A stretch of DNA of 64,000 bases. It comes from Parvibaculaceae bacterium PLY_AMNH_Bact1. Lineage in GTDB: Bacteria; Pseudomonadota; Alphaproteobacteria; Parvibaculales; Parvibaculaceae. Positions within the stretch are counted from its first letter, which is position 1, and each line of letters begins with the position of its first letter. The DNA lies in assembly GCA_032881465.1 (NCBI GenBank), contig CP126168.1, forward strand, positions 3,163,501-3,227,500. The letters are read 5' to 3'. Below the pieces are notes generated by a model. That model made no database searches and had not been told where the DNA came from. It worked only from the letters and a program-made list of their open reading frames with translations. Positions 43,168 to 51,763 of the stretch are shown here, in pieces. Made by a program: the position numbers and the translations under genes.

Positions 43168-44009
43168 CCATCTGGCTCAATGGAACTTTGCTTGCCGCAG
43201 AAACAGCGCGGATCAACCCAAGCGACCGCGGTTTCCTGCTCGGTGATGGGGTCTTTGAGACCATGGCAGCGCACAAAGGAAAGCTGGTCTTCGCTGATCT
43301 TCACTTTGACAGACTGATGCGTGGCGCTGACACGCTCGGGATCAACTTGCCCTACTCAATCGCCGAGCTGACATCAGCAGCCACGGCCCTGTTGACCGAA
43401 ACCGGCAACAGCAACCAAGACCGAACGGCTGTCCGCCTCACCTTAACGAGGGGAACCGGTCCACGCGGTCTCGTGCCATCACCCGACGCCAAACCAACCG
43501 TCTTGATCACCTGTTCACAATCACCAGCTCTCAAAAAATCCGTAAGTGCGATCATCGCAACGGGTAGGCGGAATGAGTTCTCTCAAACAGCAAATTTGAA
43601 GACGCTTGCCTATCTTGATCAGGTCTTGGCGCGGCAGGAAGCCGACACAGCTGGAACAGACGATGCCATACTTCTCAACACCCAAGGCAAAGTCACCTGT
43701 GCGACCGCAGCCAACCTTTTCCTATGGGACAGCAATACACTCATCACACCACCGCTGAGCGATGGCTGCTTGAACGGGACTGTGCGCCGCAAGGTGCTCG
43801 ACATCGCATTGCAAACAGGCCTCGCAGCGTTTGAAGAAAGCATCACACCATCGACACTTGCAAATGTCGAAAGTGCTTTTCTGACCAACTCCCTTGTCGG
43901 CCTACAGCCAGTGCGGGAGATCTCCGGACGGCCACTCAAAATCCATACGTTACAGAACAAACTCCGCACCGCTTTCGATCAGGCGGAACGTCAGTCAATC
44001 CAGGCCTGA
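43164..44009 (+). CDS. pabC: 4-amino-4-deoxychorismate lyase
   Basis: PLP class IV enzyme of 281 residues that releases pyruvate from aminodeoxychorismate to give p-aminobenzoate. I place the start at a GTG (43164) that overlaps the pabA stop (GTGA) and reads VTIWLNG, the usual fold-type IV beginning; longer readings run through pabA. Seen: SDRGFLLGDGVFETM, the PLP lysine in LKTLAYLDQVLARQEA, AATANLFLW and EESITPSTLANVESAFLTNSLVGLQPV. A D-amino-acid or branched-chain aminotransferase role is possible on sequence alone, but the operon argues for PabC. Confidence 0.92.
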   Translation: MTIWLNGTLLAAETARINPSDRGFLLGDGVFETMAAHKGKLVFADLHFDRLMRGADTLGINLPYSIAELTSAATALLTETGNSNQDRTAVRLTLTRGTGPRGLVPSPDAKPTVLITCSQSPALKKSVSAIIATGRRNEFSQTANLKTLAYLDQVLARQEADTAGTDDAILLNTQGKVTCATAANLFLWDSNTLITPPLSDGCLNGTVRRKVLDIALQTGLAAFEESITPSTLANVESAFLTNSLVGLQPVREISGRPLKIHTLQNKLRTAFDQAERQSIQA

Positions 44010-44030
44010 GGCCACCAGCAACCAATTGCC

Positions 44031-44360
44031 CTAGTTGAGGTTTTGAACGGTCCGCGACCGCAGGATCAGGTAGAGCGCGAACGCTGTTGCGACACCTGGT
44101 GCAGCACACAGAACAATGCAGGCCCAGCCATAGCGCACCCCTAATGACTGGCGCTCATAGAGGATCCAGACAATCAGGATCAGTCCGGTGATGATGACAT
44201 CAAGGGAGTAGCCCGATGAGTATGGGTTCACGAACCCGGCAGCAAAACCTCCAATAATGTCTCCGTCAACCAGCAAGGCAGGGACAACAATAACAAAAAA
44301 GGCCACCGTAAAAGCCAGCCCAAGAAGGATCGTGAGTGTTTCGAACAGAGATTTGCTCAT
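44031..44360 (-). CDS. DUF2834 small membrane protein
   Basis: A 109-residue protein with three hydrophobic segments (about residues 6-30, 53-68 and 76-100). The middle part reads FVNPYSSGYSLDVIITGLILIVWILYERQSLGVRYGW, which is the DUF2834 signature. Function unknown. The gene ends 21 bases from pabC (convergent) and lies downstream of another small four-helix membrane protein on the same strand, 96 bases apart. Confidence 0.8.
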   Translation of the reverse strand: MSKSLFETLTILLGLAFTVAFFVIVVPALLVDGDIIGGFAAGFVNPYSSGYSLDVIITGLILIVWILYERQSLGVRYGWACIVLCAAPGVATAFALYLILRSRTVQNLN

Positions 44361-44456
44361 TGCATTCCAGTCCTTTGTTGGTTGAGAAACAATGCGATCA
44401 GATGCAAAAACGGCGGGGTCGTGCCCCGCCGCTCTGAAATCATATGTGATGGCTGC

Positions 44457-44852
44457 TCACTCGCCGACAGAGAAGTCCCGGCGCGCCGTTGCAATCGTGA
44501 CCGTAAATCCTGCAACCACGTCCAACAGAGTGAACAAGGTGATCAGGAAGAAAGTCGACGTGCCGAATTCTGGCAGCACGATGAACTCTATCAGCGCAAT
44601 GATAAAGACAACCAGCGAAAGCCCGTGATTGAGCACACTTGAACCTGTCGTACGTGTCGAGCCAATTAACTCGAAAAACAACAGGACCAACGCAGACGAC
44701 AGAAGGATATCTGAGACAGTAACTGACCAGGTTGCTCCAGACAGAAGCTGAACCTCAGCCAGAACATTACCCATCGCAGCGCCGCCGCCCAAAAAGACAA
44801 GAACGTTATAAGCGATGACCGCGAGGGCCATGAGAGGCAGAGTAGTAAACAT
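44457..44852 (-). CDS. small four-helix membrane protein
   Basis: A 131-residue protein with four predicted transmembrane helices (about 4-26, 43-66, 76-98 and 101-122) and few charged residues, of no family I can name. It resembles the uncharacterised small inner-membrane proteins often encoded beside DUF2834 genes. The start at 44852 is chosen for AAAGGGG six bases before the ATG; a longer frame to 44924 has no such site. It is followed by the DUF2834 gene, so the two may be co-transcribed. Confidence 0.7.
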   Translation of the reverse strand: MFTTLPLMALAVIAYNVLVFLGGGAAMGNVLAEVQLLSGATWSVTVSDILLSSALVLLFFELIGSTRTTGSSVLNHGLSLVVFIIALIEFIVLPEFGTSTFFLITLFTLLDVVAGFTVTIATARRDFSVGE

Positions 44853-45001
44853 AAATTCCCCTTTAAACGATAGAACCGGCCTCAATCTTGAGAGGGTAGC
44901 ACGACAGCCGCGCTGGCCCAGCATGATGTTCAGGTGACTGATTTTTTACGGCCAAAATGCGGCACCTAACCAAAAGTCCTAGAATTTCAGATGTCAGGCA
45001 C

Positions 45002-45030
45002 AAAAAAAGCGCCGTAAACGGCGCTTTTTG
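45002..45030 (-). terminator. terminator after rpmF
   Basis: GCGCCG (45009-45014) pairs with CGGCGC (45019-45024) across a 4-nt loop, flanked by seven A on one side and five T on the other, so it can end transcription on both strands. It lies 23 bases after the rpmF stop. Confidence 0.88.
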
Positions 45031-45053
45031 CTATTCCCGCGTAACCGCAGAAA

Positions 45054-45239
45054 TCAAATATCGTCTTTTGGCTCAAGAACCTGACGACCGCGATACATAC
45101 CGCTTTTCAGGTCAATATGGTGCGGACGGTGCAGTTCACCCGAATCTGGGTTTTCGACATATGTCGGACGCTTCAACGCATCCGCAGACCGCCGCATACC
45201 ACGCTTGGAGCCGCTGATTTTACTTTTTGGAACAGCCAT
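45054..45239 (-). CDS. rpmF: 50S ribosomal protein L32
   Basis: A 61-residue ribosomal protein: [22 protein letters not shown] is the canonical L32 beginning, followed by [15 protein letters not shown] and GMYRGRQVL. The four-cysteine zinc site of some L32 proteins is absent, which is normal in alphaproteobacteria. The start at 45239 follows the family; a longer reading to 45275 is not supported. It stands as a single gene with a strong terminator; the usual neighbour plsX is not beside it. Confidence 0.97.
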   Translation of the reverse strand: MAVPKSKISGSKRGMRRSADALKRPTYVENPDSGELHRPHHIDLKSGMYRGRQVLEPKDDI

Positions 45240-45416
45240 CTCGGTCTCGCTTGCTGTGCGCCCTGAAAAACACAAAGAAAATCAGGGGGTTAAACGAATG
45301 GAGGGGCCCAGATCGAGCCCCTGCCTCAAATTCAGAGCGCGTTATACAGCCAACAACCCTCCCCGTCTATAGGGGCCAGCGAAGAAGCACCAGAATCGAC
45401 CTGAAAAGCACCAGCC

Positions 45417-46715
45417 TTAAACAAACAAAAAACCTGTAAAGGCGGCAATAAAGGCAGGCAAAAAGATAGTCGCGAGCCGTAACGCAAAGCCGCGCCCGGC
45501 AAAATAAGCGCCGATAACCACTTTAACGCCCGTATTCACGACAACAGCAATCAGAATAGCCATTGCCACAATGGGCATGAGAGGCCCGCCCGACGTCTCA
45601 GCAAGACGCGCCATAGACAATGTCACAGCGTCCACATCAACCAGGCCGGAGAGTGCGGCAACCGTATAAAGACCGTCCTGCCCAAGCCATTCATTTGCGT
45701 AAAAGGAAAGCGTCGTCACCAGCACGAGAAGCAAACCAAACTGGAGCGCTGTCCCGAAATCATCCGGCGACCCCATCTCTGTCAGCAAGTCTTCACTTTC
45801 CTCAGCTGCACCCGCTGAGCGCTGACCGATGAGGACGGCAACGACAGAAACAAGGCCAGCGATTGCCAGAGGAACCCCAAGTTTAAAAACGACCGGCGGA
45901 TAAAGAGCGGATGCCAAAAGGAGCGTGCGCCCAAAGCTCATCGCCGCGCTCAGCGCAATAGCCCCTGCAAAGGCGGACGCGGCCCCTGGCGCTTTGGAGA
46001 CAAGCCGCGAAGCCGAGACCGTCAGTGCCGTCGAGGACGCCAGCCCCCCCAGAGCCCCCATCACCAAAGGCCCTTTTTTTGGTCCCGCGATCCGAATAGC
46101 AAAATAGCCGCCGAAGGAAAGTGCTGAAATCAACACAACCATCCACCAGAATTCAAACGGATTCCAGATCCCGCCTGGCCCATATCCTTCGTTTGGAAGG
46201 AACGGCAAGACGACAACGGAGATCAGCAAGAGCTTGATCGCCGCTTCCAACTCGAAAGCCTTCAGGCGATTGAGCGCATTGTGAAGCGGTTCTTTGAGAT
46301 TGAGAAGCGCAACCAGAACAACCGCGCATACTGCCGTCAATGTCATATCACCACGAACGGCGAGAAGACCTAAGAGATAGGTGATGAGCGCTGCCACTTC
46401 TGTGGTCATGCCCTTGTCTGGGACCCGAGCGCCAACAGGGCGAAGGCCAACAACATAAGCTGCAATCACGAAAGCGAAAAAGCCGATAGAGATCGCAAGG
46501 GTGAGGAGGTCACCGACAATCAGTCCAGCAAGGCCCGCAAGACCACCGAGCAGTCCCATGAGGCTAAAGGTGCGCACACCGGCAGCATTGGACCCGGCTT
46601 CCGTGTCGCGCGTGTGCCATCCGCGTTCCAGGCCGACAATCAGGCCCACACCCAGCGCCAGCGCAAGGCGCTGATAAATGATGGAGGGATCTTCTCCAGG
46701 AAAAAGCTCGCTCAT
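45417..46715 (-). CDS. MgtC/SapB-DUF4010 membrane protein
   Basis: A 432-residue inner-membrane protein with about 12 hydrophobic helices. The N-terminal part is MgtC/SapB-like (ALGVGLIVGLERGWHTRD, GVRTFSLMGLLGG, TTEVAALITYLLG). The C-terminal part is DUF4010 (GPKKGPLVMGALGGLASSTALTVSASRLV and ALSGLVDVDAVTLSMARL). Members have no proven transport substrate; magnesium-related roles apply to true MgtC. It is followed in the same direction by nothing close (rpmF lies 177 bp on). The small exported protein upstream on the same strand ends eight bases before its start. Confidence 0.87.
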   Translation of the reverse strand: MSELFPGEDPSIIYQRLALALGVGLIVGLERGWHTRDTEAGSNAAGVRTFSLMGLLGGLAGLAGLIVGDLLTLAISIGFFAFVIAAYVVGLRPVGARVPDKGMTTEVAALITYLLGLLAVRGDMTLTAVCAVVLVALLNLKEPLHNALNRLKAFELEAAIKLLLISVVVLPFLPNEGYGPGGIWNPFEFWWMVVLISALSFGGYFAIRIAGPKKGPLVMGALGGLASSTALTVSASRLVSKAPGAASAFAGAIALSAAMSFGRTLLLASALYPPVVFKLGVPLAIAGLVSVVAVLIGQRSAGAAEESEDLLTEMGSPDDFGTALQFGLLLVLVTTLSFYANEWLGQDGLYTVAALSGLVDVDAVTLSMARLAETSGGPLMPIVAMAILIAVVVNTGVKVVIGAYFAGRGFALRLATIFLPAFIAAFTGFLFV

Positions 46716-46723
46716 CTAACATC

Positions 46724-47026
46724 CTACTCCAGGCGACAGCCAATGCCTTCGCTGTATCGCGCGCTTCCCCTGATAACCCAATAGATGGAACTTGAAACAC
46801 CTGGGGTTTCCTCATCGATCCAGGGCGTCGCCAGATCAAACCCTGGCGGTGCTTCTTTGACGCAATCCGCCAGGTCCCGCCCGGCCACGAATACGCAGGA
46901 ACAATTGGTTTTGGCCACCGCGTTCGCCACGACCGTGAGCGCATCCAGCTTTTTCTCGCCTTGGATCATGCCAACACCCATGCCCACGGCGATTACCATG
47001 CCTATAAGTAAAAATCTAAGGTTCAC
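46724..47026 (-). CDS. small exported protein resembling the N-terminal domain of a serine hydrolase family
   Basis: A 100-residue protein with a hydrophobic N-terminus (about 4-22) and a Cys-containing exported part: CSCVFVAGRDLADCVKEAPPG and YWVIRGSARYSEGIGCRLE. From memory, class C-type serine hydrolases of the group at 47145 often start with a domain of just this kind (VFVSGR..., ending in ..REGLGCTL) fused directly to the catalytic domain. Here it is a separate gene, divergent from the hydrolase with 118 bp between starts. It lies eight bases before the MgtC-like gene on the same strand. No ribosome-binding site is clear. Confidence 0.65.
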   Translation of the reverse strand: MNLRFLLIGMVIAVGMGVGMIQGEKKLDALTVVANAVAKTNCSCVFVAGRDLADCVKEAPPGFDLATPWIDEETPGVSSSIYWVIRGSARYSEGIGCRLE

Positions 47027-47144
47027 GAGAGCATCATCCAGGGTTCAGAAATATCGAAGATCGCACAAGCAAGGATGACCTGACCGGCCAGCTTGCTCTA
47101 GAGTACCAACAAGAAAAATAAGTCCATTGTGATTTTGAACCCTT

Positions 47145-48293
47145 ATGCGCCCTTTTGCATCCATACTTTTGCCAGTTACCCTGTTTTTGACAGCCACCCT
47201 GCTTTTGAAAGTCGCCTTGGCAGCACCTGCACATGCCGATCAGCCGCTGGTCGCGCTTCCAGGCCAGCCTCCTGAAGTTGCCTGGCCTACCCAAAGCTGG
47301 CCCATAGCGCCAACACCTGCTCTTCTAGAACAAGTGCTCGATCGCATAATGGCCGGGACGGAGCCGGGAACACCGCAAAACACCCGCGCAGTCCTCGTCG
47401 TCAAAGGCGGCCAGATGATCGGCGAACGCTATGGTGAAGGGTTTGATCCCGACACTCGCCTGCAATCCTGGTCAATGGCAAAAAGCGTTGTTCATGCGCT
47501 TGTTGGCATCCTCATTAAAGATGGGCAGATCGACATTTACAAACCCGCCCGCGTCGCCCGCTGGAATCGAAAGGTCAACGACCCACGGAAGGCGATCACA
47601 GTCGAGAACCTGTTGAGGATGGAAACAGGGCTCACCTTCTCTGAAGATTATACAGACCCTGAAACATCCAACGTTTTGCAGATGCTGTTTGGCAAAGGTC
47701 GGCTGGACACGGCTGAATATGCTGCTGGAGGTCTACTGCAATCCGACCCGGGAACCCTCTGGCAATACTCAAGTGGCACATCAAATGTGCTCTCTGGCGT
47801 TGTTCGAGACACTATTGGTGCCGAGAGCGCTGAAGAATATCGCGCCTTTATGGAAGAAAGCCTCTTCAGTCGCATTGGCATCAGGTCAGCGGTCCCGGAG
47901 TTTGATGAAGCCAACACCTTTATCGGATCATCCTACCTGCATATGACCGCCCGCGATTGGGCTCGTTTTGGCCTTCTCTACCTTCGCGATGGGATGTGGG
48001 ACGGCAAACGCATTCTCCCTGAACACTGGGCAGATCACGCCAGACTCCCAACACCCTACTCAAAGGGACAATACGGCGCGCACTTTTGGCTGAATGGAAT
48101 AGATCCGGAAACGGGGCATGCGGTCATCACAGATGAAATCCCAACGGACGCATTCATGGCTCGTGGCTTCGGGGCGCAAGTCGTGGTTATCATTCCATCA
48201 CTGGACATGGTGGTTGTCTATTTGGGACTTACCTATGACGATGCTGCGCCCGTGGTTCAGGCCATAACGGACATCATCAACGCCGCAAAGTAA
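47145..48293 (+). CDS. serine hydrolase (beta-lactamase/NylB-like)
   Basis: A 382-residue exported serine hydrolase of the class C beta-lactamase fold (PF00144). A signal peptide occupies about residues 1-31. The nucleophile motif SMAKS (SxxK) follows DTRLQSW; then ENLLRMETGLTFSEDY, the YSSG of YSSGTSNVLSG (YxN-like position) and FGAQVVVIIPSLDMVVVYLG. Family members include 6-aminohexanoate-dimer hydrolase and many esterases and D,D-peptidases, so the substrate is open. The N-terminal domain that often precedes this catalytic unit is absent from the protein and seems to be encoded by the divergent gene. Confidence 0.9.
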   Translation: MRPFASILLPVTLFLTATLLLKVALAAPAHADQPLVALPGQPPEVAWPTQSWPIAPTPALLEQVLDRIMAGTEPGTPQNTRAVLVVKGGQMIGERYGEGFDPDTRLQSWSMAKSVVHALVGILIKDGQIDIYKPARVARWNRKVNDPRKAITVENLLRMETGLTFSEDYTDPETSNVLQMLFGKGRLDTAEYAAGGLLQSDPGTLWQYSSGTSNVLSGVVRDTIGAESAEEYRAFMEESLFSRIGIRSAVPEFDEANTFIGSSYLHMTARDWARFGLLYLRDGMWDGKRILPEHWADHARLPTPYSKGQYGAHFWLNGIDPETGHAVITDEIPTDAFMARGFGAQVVVIIPSLDMVVVYLGLTYDDAAPVVQAITDIINAAK

Positions 48294-48305
48294 CTAGAAA
48301 GAAGT

Positions 48306-48566
48306 TTAGCGGGCCGGGCGGGCTTGTGGAACGCGCTCACCGGTTCCCTGAGGTCGGCTTTCTTTCTTGTCTGAATTGCCGATAGAGCCGGTGATCAGCA
48401 TGTCATCTTCGGACATGCCGGACAAAGGCCCGGAGCTCTGCGCTTGTTCGAACAAGAAGTTGAGGCTTTCACGATCATAGTCACGCAGCATGCCATCTTC
48501 AGCAGCCATGGCGACTTGCGTACCGAAACCCAAGAACAGACCAACAATCAATGCGCGTGAAAACAT
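48306..48566 (-). CDS. small periplasmic protein, unknown
   Basis: An 86-residue protein with a signal peptide (about 1-21, ending in VAMAA) and a short acidic, Ser-rich mature part (DYDRESLNFLFEQAQSSGPL), with an Arg/Pro-rich tail. I recognise no family. It converges with the serine hydrolase (12 bases between stops). The 176 bases upstream separate it from the DUF1329 terminator. Confidence 0.6.
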   Translation of the reverse strand: MFSRALIVGLFLGFGTQVAMAAEDGMLRDYDRESLNFLFEQAQSSGPLSGMSEDDMLITGSIGNSDKKESRPQGTGERVPQARPAR

Positions 48567-48675
48567 GGCAGCATTCCAATCTCAAAGCCCCAGAAAAGGC
48601 GAAAACCTTCAAACTAAATATAAAGTTAGTGTCAAATTCCCACCAAATCCTTAACGCCTGAGACCATTGCGACAC

Positions 48676-48710
48676 AAAAAAGGGCCGCACACCTATCAAA
48701 TGTGCGGCCC
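48676..48710 (-). terminator. terminator after DUF1329 gene
   Basis: GGGCCGCACA (48682-48691) and TGTGCGGCCC (48701-48710) are perfect 10-bp arms with a 9-nt loop; six A at 48676-48681 give the U run in the minus-strand transcript. The stop of the DUF1329 gene is 32 bases away. Confidence 0.88.
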
Positions 48711-48742
48711 AAGGAGAATGTTCGATACTTGAGAGAGGGAAC

Positions 48743-50128
48743 CTACCGAACACCCAATTGACGAATGGTCGCGGGCGTGTATCGCTCAAGGCTGAGCTCA
48801 GACGCATCATAATTGATGGGGCCTTCTTCACTTCGCAGACCACCAGCAAGGTACCGCCCTGCATTCAGGTCGTAGACGATGTCACCGGCGCCGTTGCAGA
48901 GAGGATGGTCATAGGCGACTGATGCCCAGCGTTCCTGCACACGCCACAACTCGCCACGGCCGTCATAGAGGGTTGTTGCTGCAATCGCCCATCCATCTTC
49001 ATCCAGCGCCATCTGGCGGCGGGAATACACATGACGCGTCTGTGCCTTCAGGTCTGCCTGGATTTCCCAGACACGGCGACGCTCATAGCGCACCAGATCC
49101 TGATCGGGATGTCCTGGCTGCACGATGTCAGTGTATTTAACGCCGGTCTGCTGAACCTTGTAATTGTTCGCGGAGATAAAAACTTCCCGCTTACCAAGCA
49201 CCGTCCAGTCATATCGGTCAGGTGCCCCATTATACATATCAAAGCTGTCTGACGTAGACAGGCCGTCAGAGTTTGTTCCCGGATTGTCATAGGCGATATT
49301 GGGAGCACGACGCACCCGCCGTGTTCCCGGGCTGTATTGCCATGCGCGACGCGCGCCGATGGCTTGGTTTAGTGTTTCATGCACCAGCAAAACGCTGCCG
49401 GCACTGCGCGCTGGCGCGATCGTGTTGAAGATGATGTAGACCGACACATTGTCGAGCTCTTCAGTCTTCGTCACAACCGGGTTGGAATAATTGATGATCG
49501 TATCGGTCTGAACAACCAACGGCGTAAACGAACCATCTCGCGTTGGTGCCGCATTCACCGTTTGAGCGGCAATCTTGAAGGCGCGATAAGTGAGCGTATG
49601 GTTCCAGATAATTTCCAGCGCATTGTTGGGAATCGGGAAGGGTGTTGTGCGCACAGCATCCACCACTCCATTTCCATCATCAGCGAGACGACCCGTAACA
49701 GCGTTCTGCCTTGCTTGCGCATAGGCACTGTCCGGGTTCGCACAGGTCCGACGGGTCGGATGGACGTTCATCTTGTAGCTCGGATAGGTCTGAAGCATTG
49801 CGACCTGGCCAGGCGTCAGATGAGCTTCATATTCCCCGTAATTTGTTCCATCGATGGTGAACTGAACCTGATCGTTCGCGAATGGGTCCAGATATTGCTC
49901 TCCAGCCTGGTAGCCAAGCCCGGCAGGCGGAGCAGTCAGCCCTCCGGTCCAAGCCGGGATCGATCCGTCACCATTACCAGCCTTCTCTGCTCCGGTCGGT
50001 GTCAGGTCCTGACCAAGCCGATTAGCGACAGCTTCTGGAACCGCCGCCAGCGCAGACACACTCACCAGTGCGGCGAGAGCACCACCGGCCATCACCGCCT
50101 GCGTTCCTCTTAATAGTCCTGTTCTCAT
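48743..50128 (-). CDS. DUF1329 exported protein
   Basis: A 461-residue protein with a signal peptide (about 1-29, VSVSALAAVPE) and the DUF1329 domain, a beta-rich LolA-like fold found in outer-membrane-associated proteins of proteobacteria. Family signatures include LGQDLTPTGAEKAGNGDGSIPAW, RRVRRAPNIAYDNPG, YDWTVLGKREVFISANNYKV and SRRQMALDEDGWAIAATTLYDGRGELWRVQE. DUF1329 genes often accompany RND exporters or catabolism of hydrophobic compounds; no partner lies here. The start at 50128 has AGGAG nine bases upstream. An HxlR regulator is divergent, with tandem repeats between them. Confidence 0.88.
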   Translation of the reverse strand: MRTGLLRGTQAVMAGGALAALVSVSALAAVPEAVANRLGQDLTPTGAEKAGNGDGSIPAWTGGLTAPPAGLGYQAGEQYLDPFANDQVQFTIDGTNYGEYEAHLTPGQVAMLQTYPSYKMNVHPTRRTCANPDSAYAQARQNAVTGRLADDGNGVVDAVRTTPFPIPNNALEIIWNHTLTYRAFKIAAQTVNAAPTRDGSFTPLVVQTDTIINYSNPVVTKTEELDNVSVYIIFNTIAPARSAGSVLLVHETLNQAIGARRAWQYSPGTRRVRRAPNIAYDNPGTNSDGLSTSDSFDMYNGAPDRYDWTVLGKREVFISANNYKVQQTGVKYTDIVQPGHPDQDLVRYERRRVWEIQADLKAQTRHVYSRRQMALDEDGWAIAATTLYDGRGELWRVQERWASVAYDHPLCNGAGDIVYDLNAGRYLAGGLRSEEGPINYDASELSLERYTPATIRQLGVR

Positions 50129-50180
50129 TTCAAACTCCTGGGCTCCGCCCGGTTTTCTCATAGCTGCGCGATATTCTTTT

Positions 50181-50215
50181 AGTTACTTTTATTTTGCAAG
50201 TTACTATTTGGCAAG
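50181..50215. promoter_or_regulatory. tandem direct repeat between DUF1329 and hxlR-type gene
   Basis: AGTTACTTTTATTTTGCAAG (50181-50200) and AGTTACTATTTGGCAAG (50199-50215) are two near-copies in tandem, sharing AGTTACT and GCAAG ends and differing by a 3-base insertion and one substitution. Lying 53 bp from the DUF1329 start and 64 bp from the HxlR start, they are a good candidate operator for the regulator. Confidence 0.5.
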
Positions 50216-50278
50216 GTTCCCGACAAGAGGTCCGCCTGCGCTATCCACTTGCTGAACGAAAGTTGCTAAACTTCCCCT

Positions 50279-50869
50279 ATGAGGGAACCTGATGGGGAGC
50301 CGGGGCGCCAAAGTACCGGCAAAAAAGCGGGCGCTGCGAAAGCACGCGCCAAATCGAAATGTGATGAGAGCGCCACCTGCCCAATTGCGGCGACGGTGTC
50401 CGTACTCGGAGATCGCTGGAGCATTCTGATCCTGCGCGACCTGTTGTTGGGCTTGCGGCGTTTCGACGAGCTGGTGAAGTCCCTGGGGATCGCGACCAAC
50501 ATCTTGACGGACCGGCTGAACAAGCTCTCGGCGGAAGGGCTGCTGACCCGCAGCGAGTACCAGTCCAATCCGCCACGTCATGAATACGAGCCAACTGAGG
50601 CGGGAGAGGCCTACCGTCAGGTAATTTTCGCGATGGCGGAATGGGGAAAAGCCTGGCGGATGAAGCCAAGTGGTCGCACGCCAGTGCAATATGTCAGTGA
50701 CCGCACCGGCAATCCGGTCATGATGCGCCTCATTGATGAAAAAACCGGTGAGGAGACGCCTTTCTGCGAAACCACTGGCATATTGACGGAGTGGGCCAAT
50801 GAAATGGCTGAGTGGCGTGTTGCCACCGCCAAAGCGCATGCAGGCGCAAACACGCCTAAAAAAGCCTGA
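50279..50869 (+). CDS. HxlR-family transcriptional regulator
   Basis: A 196-residue regulator with a winged-helix HxlR domain at about residues 29-120: CPIAATVSVLGDRWSILILRDLLLGLRRFDELVKSLGIATNILTDRLNKLSAEGLL (the CxxxxxxxxLGxKW-type start is CPIAATVSVLGDRW). A 30-residue Lys/Ala-rich start and a C-terminal extension of about 75 residues flank it. The Cys of the HxlR motif could be redox-sensitive. Divergent from the DUF1329 gene, which it likely controls. Confidence 0.9.
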   Translation: MREPDGEPGRQSTGKKAGAAKARAKSKCDESATCPIAATVSVLGDRWSILILRDLLLGLRRFDELVKSLGIATNILTDRLNKLSAEGLLTRSEYQSNPPRHEYEPTEAGEAYRQVIFAMAEWGKAWRMKPSGRTPVQYVSDRTGNPVMMRLIDEKTGEETPFCETTGILTEWANEMAEWRVATAKAHAGANTPKKA

Positions 50870-50913
50870 CGAGCATTCCACACCACCATCCTGATCTCGC
50901 AAGAGATTGCTCA

Positions 50914-51621
50914 TCAGGCGCCAGCCTTCTGTGTAAAAACCCGCTCAGCAACCACCGGTCCAGAGACCACCCGCTGCACAAGACCAAGGTCCACAGCCTG
51001 CCGACTAGAGAGAAGCCAATCACCAAACCCTGGCATCTGATCGTAAATGGATACATCCGCACCCAAATCAATCATGGCTTCGATCAACGTCACAGTGCCC
51101 CAGACACTGCCAACACGCGCGTGATTGGGATCATCTGAAACCTGCACAGCGTAATGAAGAAGAAACAACGCGTCTTCGCCCGCTGTCCGTTCGACACCAC
51201 CCTGATAGATCACCGTGCAAGCGCTGAAACACTTGCCCCCCGACGCAACATGCGTATGTGATCCCGCGGACCGGAGCCTGCGCGCAATATCAATGGACGA
51301 TTGGACATCACCGCCAACGCTATCTAACTCAACAAAGGCGAGCTCAGCATCAGTCATAGCAAGAACGCGTCCAGCAACCACCGGTGTAATCATCTCGTCG
51401 ATGATAAAGGTCGCTTCTGAAGACCGTCCTGCCTGCACTCTGCTTTCCATCAATGCAGAGAAAAGCCGGCCACCTTCAGCGACCGGCGCCGCGAAAAAAG
51501 ACACCGGGCGGACAATCGAAGAGTTGATGGGGTCCCTACTGACAACCAACCAAACACCCACACTAAGAACAGCAAGCGCAAGACCAAGAAGGCCAAGCAA
51601 ACGCGCATTCAATGCCATCAT
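50914..51621 (-). CDS. membrane-anchored ClpP-like protease-fold protein (COG3904 type)
   Basis: A 235-residue protein with an N-terminal anchor (about residues 8-30, LLGLLGLALAVLSVGVWLVV) and a periplasmic ClpP/crotonase-fold domain: FVELDSVGGDVQSSIDIARRLR, then the active-site-like VASGGKCFSACTVIYQGG with the Ser in SAC, and the candidate His in LFLLHYA. Members of this group are predicted periplasmic proteases with no known substrate. GGAGG lies ten bases before the chosen ATG at 51621. ATGs at 51630 and upstream frames are less suited. It follows ald but beyond that gene's terminator. Confidence 0.78.
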   Translation of the reverse strand: MMALNARLLGLLGLALAVLSVGVWLVVSRDPINSSIVRPVSFFAAPVAEGGRLFSALMESRVQAGRSSEATFIIDEMITPVVAGRVLAMTDAELAFVELDSVGGDVQSSIDIARRLRSAGSHTHVASGGKCFSACTVIYQGGVERTAGEDALFLLHYAVQVSDDPNHARVGSVWGTVTLIEAMIDLGADVSIYDQMPGFGDWLLSSRQAVDLGLVQRVVSGPVVAERVFTQKAGA

Positions 51622-51699
51622 CGCTTCCATACCTCCGGGACCCAATTCACTTTCGACAACAATCCAGTCAGAGATGGGGAAAAGAAGCGACGCTTCAAC

Positions 51700-51730
51700 A
51701 GCAAAGCCCGGCGCATTACTGCACCGGGCT
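51700..51730 (-). terminator. terminator after ald
   Basis: AGCCCGG (51705-51711) and CCGGGCT (51724-51730) pair, extended by a G-U and two more pairs around a 6-nt loop. The U run is short (TTTGCTGTT in the minus strand). It lies 34 bases past the ald stop and ends its transcript before the ClpP-like gene. Confidence 0.6.
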
Positions 51731-51763
51731 GTTCCACTTTCTGCAACGCGAGGGGAAGGAGAC

